Assembly (NCBI GenBank): GCA_031257595.1
Contig: JAIROH010000156.1
Location: forward strand, 1 to 8,189
Length of the DNA: 8,189 nucleotides
Direction of reading: 5' to 3'
DNA from: Treponema sp.
GTDB lineage: Bacteria; Spirochaetota; Spirochaetia; Treponematales; Breznakiellaceae
Position numbers and translations under genes: made by a program. Under the pieces are notes generated by a model. It ran no database searches, had not been told where the DNA came from, and worked only from the letters and a program-made list of their open reading frames with translations. Positions 7,803-8,189 of the stretch are shown here, piece by piece. How positions within the stretch are numbered: the first letter of the stretch is position 1; every line of letters starts with the position of its first letter.

Positions 7803-7841
7803 GCCGCCCTAAAACGGGACGAAGCGCCGGGGCGGCCCGGC
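7803..7841 (+). other. GC-rich overlapping hairpins after mutS (weak terminator candidate)
   Basis: Two mutually exclusive stems can be drawn: 7803-7809 with 7830-7836 (7 bp, large loop), and 7826-7831 with 7836-7841 (GCCGGG/CCCGGC, loop GCGG). A T5 run at 7853-7857 comes 11 bases after the second stem, too far for a canonical intrinsic terminator. The gap is GC-rich, so stems are expected partly by chance. Confidence 0.22.
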
Positions 7842-7883
7842 CGGACAAAAAGTTTTTCGTTTCCGATTAAAGCGGCACGGCTC

Positions 7884-7907
7884 TTCATGCCCTTGTAGGG
7901 CTATGAA
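7884..7907 (+). promoter_or_regulatory. Hairpin that would occlude the comF Shine-Dalgarno and start codon
   Basis: Bases 7884-7892 (TTCATGCCC) can pair with 7898-7907 (GGGCTATGAA), giving nine pairs with one bulged T at 7902 and a five-base loop (7893-7897). The right arm contains most of the only Shine-Dalgarno-like AGGG (7897-7900) and the ATG (7903-7905). If it forms in mRNA it would limit comF translation. Pairing is seen in the sequence; a regulatory role is inference. Confidence 0.4.
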
Positions 7908-8189
7908 AACCCGGCTTTTTTCCGCCGCGGCCGGCCGGCTTGCCGAAATACTTTTTCCGCGGGGCTGCGCCTGCTGCGAAAAACCCCTTGCCTTTTCCGG
8001 GTATTTCGGCGTTTGTCCGGACTGTCGGGGGAGGCTTCTCGACGTTTTTTCCGAAGACCTAAAACGTTGTAGCGTCTGCGGCAAGCCTCTTGTTTCCGAA
8101 CGGGAAATTTGTATGGACTGCAGACGCGGGCCGCATCGTTCTTTTGACCGGGTGTTTTCGGTTTTTCCCTATCAGGGGGATTACAAAAA
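7903..8189 (+). CDS. comF: ComF family protein, N-terminal part (3' end outside window)
   Basis: Ninety-five complete codons are present and the frame is open to the window edge. ComF-family proteins pair an N-terminal zinc-binding region with a C-terminal phosphoribosyltransferase-like domain; some members act in DNA uptake during competence, others have unknown roles. Seen here: LAEILFPRGCACC followed by VCPDC (Cys 22, 24, 25, 38, 41), then CSVCGKPL and ICMDC (Cys 56, 59, 70, 73), and then FDRVFSVFPYQGDYK, the typical ComF junction into the phosphoribosyltransferase domain. The catalytic PRPP loop lies beyond the window. The ATG at 7903 is the first possible start: the frame has a TAA at 7810-7812 and no ATG, GTG or TTG between. 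The AGGG ribosome-binding site is only two bases from the ATG and lies in a hairpin, suggesting low translation. It is 108 bases after mutS. A role in competence should not be assumed. Confidence 0.87.
   Translation, partial: MKTRLFSAAAGRLAEILFPRGCACCEKPLAFSGYFGVCPDCRGRLLDVFSEDLKRCSVCGKPLVSEREICMDCRRGPHRSFDRVFSVFPYQGDYK

Noticed and set aside
7826..7857. Rho-independent terminator after mutS
   Set aside because: The GC stem is separated from the T-run by 11 bases and competes with another stem; kept only as a low-confidence structural feature.
7241..7870. 209-codon + strand ORF overlapping the end of mutS
   Set aside because: It is a frame-shifted shadow of the GC-rich mutS 3' end; its sequence is Pro/Arg-rich without family motifs and the mutS frame is intact to its stop.
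7809..8084. 91-codon minus-strand ORF opposite the mutS-comF gap and comF
   Set aside because: It is antisense to the well-supported Cys motifs of comF and has no recognisable features.
1..8189. CRISPR array, tRNA or rRNA gene, transposase, phage or toxin-antitoxin genes
   Set aside because: No spaced direct repeats, cloverleaf, rRNA motif or mobile-element protein was found; the window is almost wholly occupied by five conserved chromosomal genes.

Overview
The window looks like a chromosomal segment of a spirochaete, most likely a Treponema-type organism with moderate GC (about half, by eye). It carries five genes in a row on the + strand: the C-terminal part of tamB, complete bamA, complete skp (ompH family), complete mutS, and the N-terminal part of comF. 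From memory, this order matches the Borrelia burgdorferi cluster BB0794-BB0798 and the start of the Treponema pallidum cluster TP0325-TP0328. The GC level is closer to that of termite-gut treponemes than to AT-rich Borrelia, but the species cannot be fixed from the sequence alone.

Layout: 1-1792 is the end of a TamB/DUF490 protein whose frame is already open at the left edge. 1793-1906 is a 114-base gap dominated by a near-perfect 21+21 base inverted repeat that starts inside the tamB stop codon. 1907-4408 is bamA, with a signal peptide, five POTRA domains and a 16-stranded barrel. skp follows after 11 bases, with its ribosome-binding site overlapping the bamA stop. mutS follows skp after 18 bases and starts at TTG. 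A GC-rich 108-base gap with several possible hairpins separates mutS from comF, whose double zinc-finger N-terminus runs off the right edge.

How the genes work together: TamB, BamA and Skp form an outer-membrane biogenesis module. Skp holds unfolded outer-membrane proteins in the periplasm, BamA folds and inserts them, and TamB spans the periplasm; in Borrelia, which lacks TamA, TamB has been reported to associate with BamA. mutS (mismatch repair) and comF (phosphoribosyltransferase-like competence/DNA-processing family) have no obvious link to the envelope and appear to be positional passengers in a conserved spirochaetal order.

I found no evidence of an undescribed system, mobile gene, CRISPR array or RNA gene. 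The points most worth a second look are the long palindrome between tamB and bamA, a hairpin that would hide the comF start codon and Shine-Dalgarno, and a clamp-motif-like SLF sequence moved to the extreme C-terminus of MutS.
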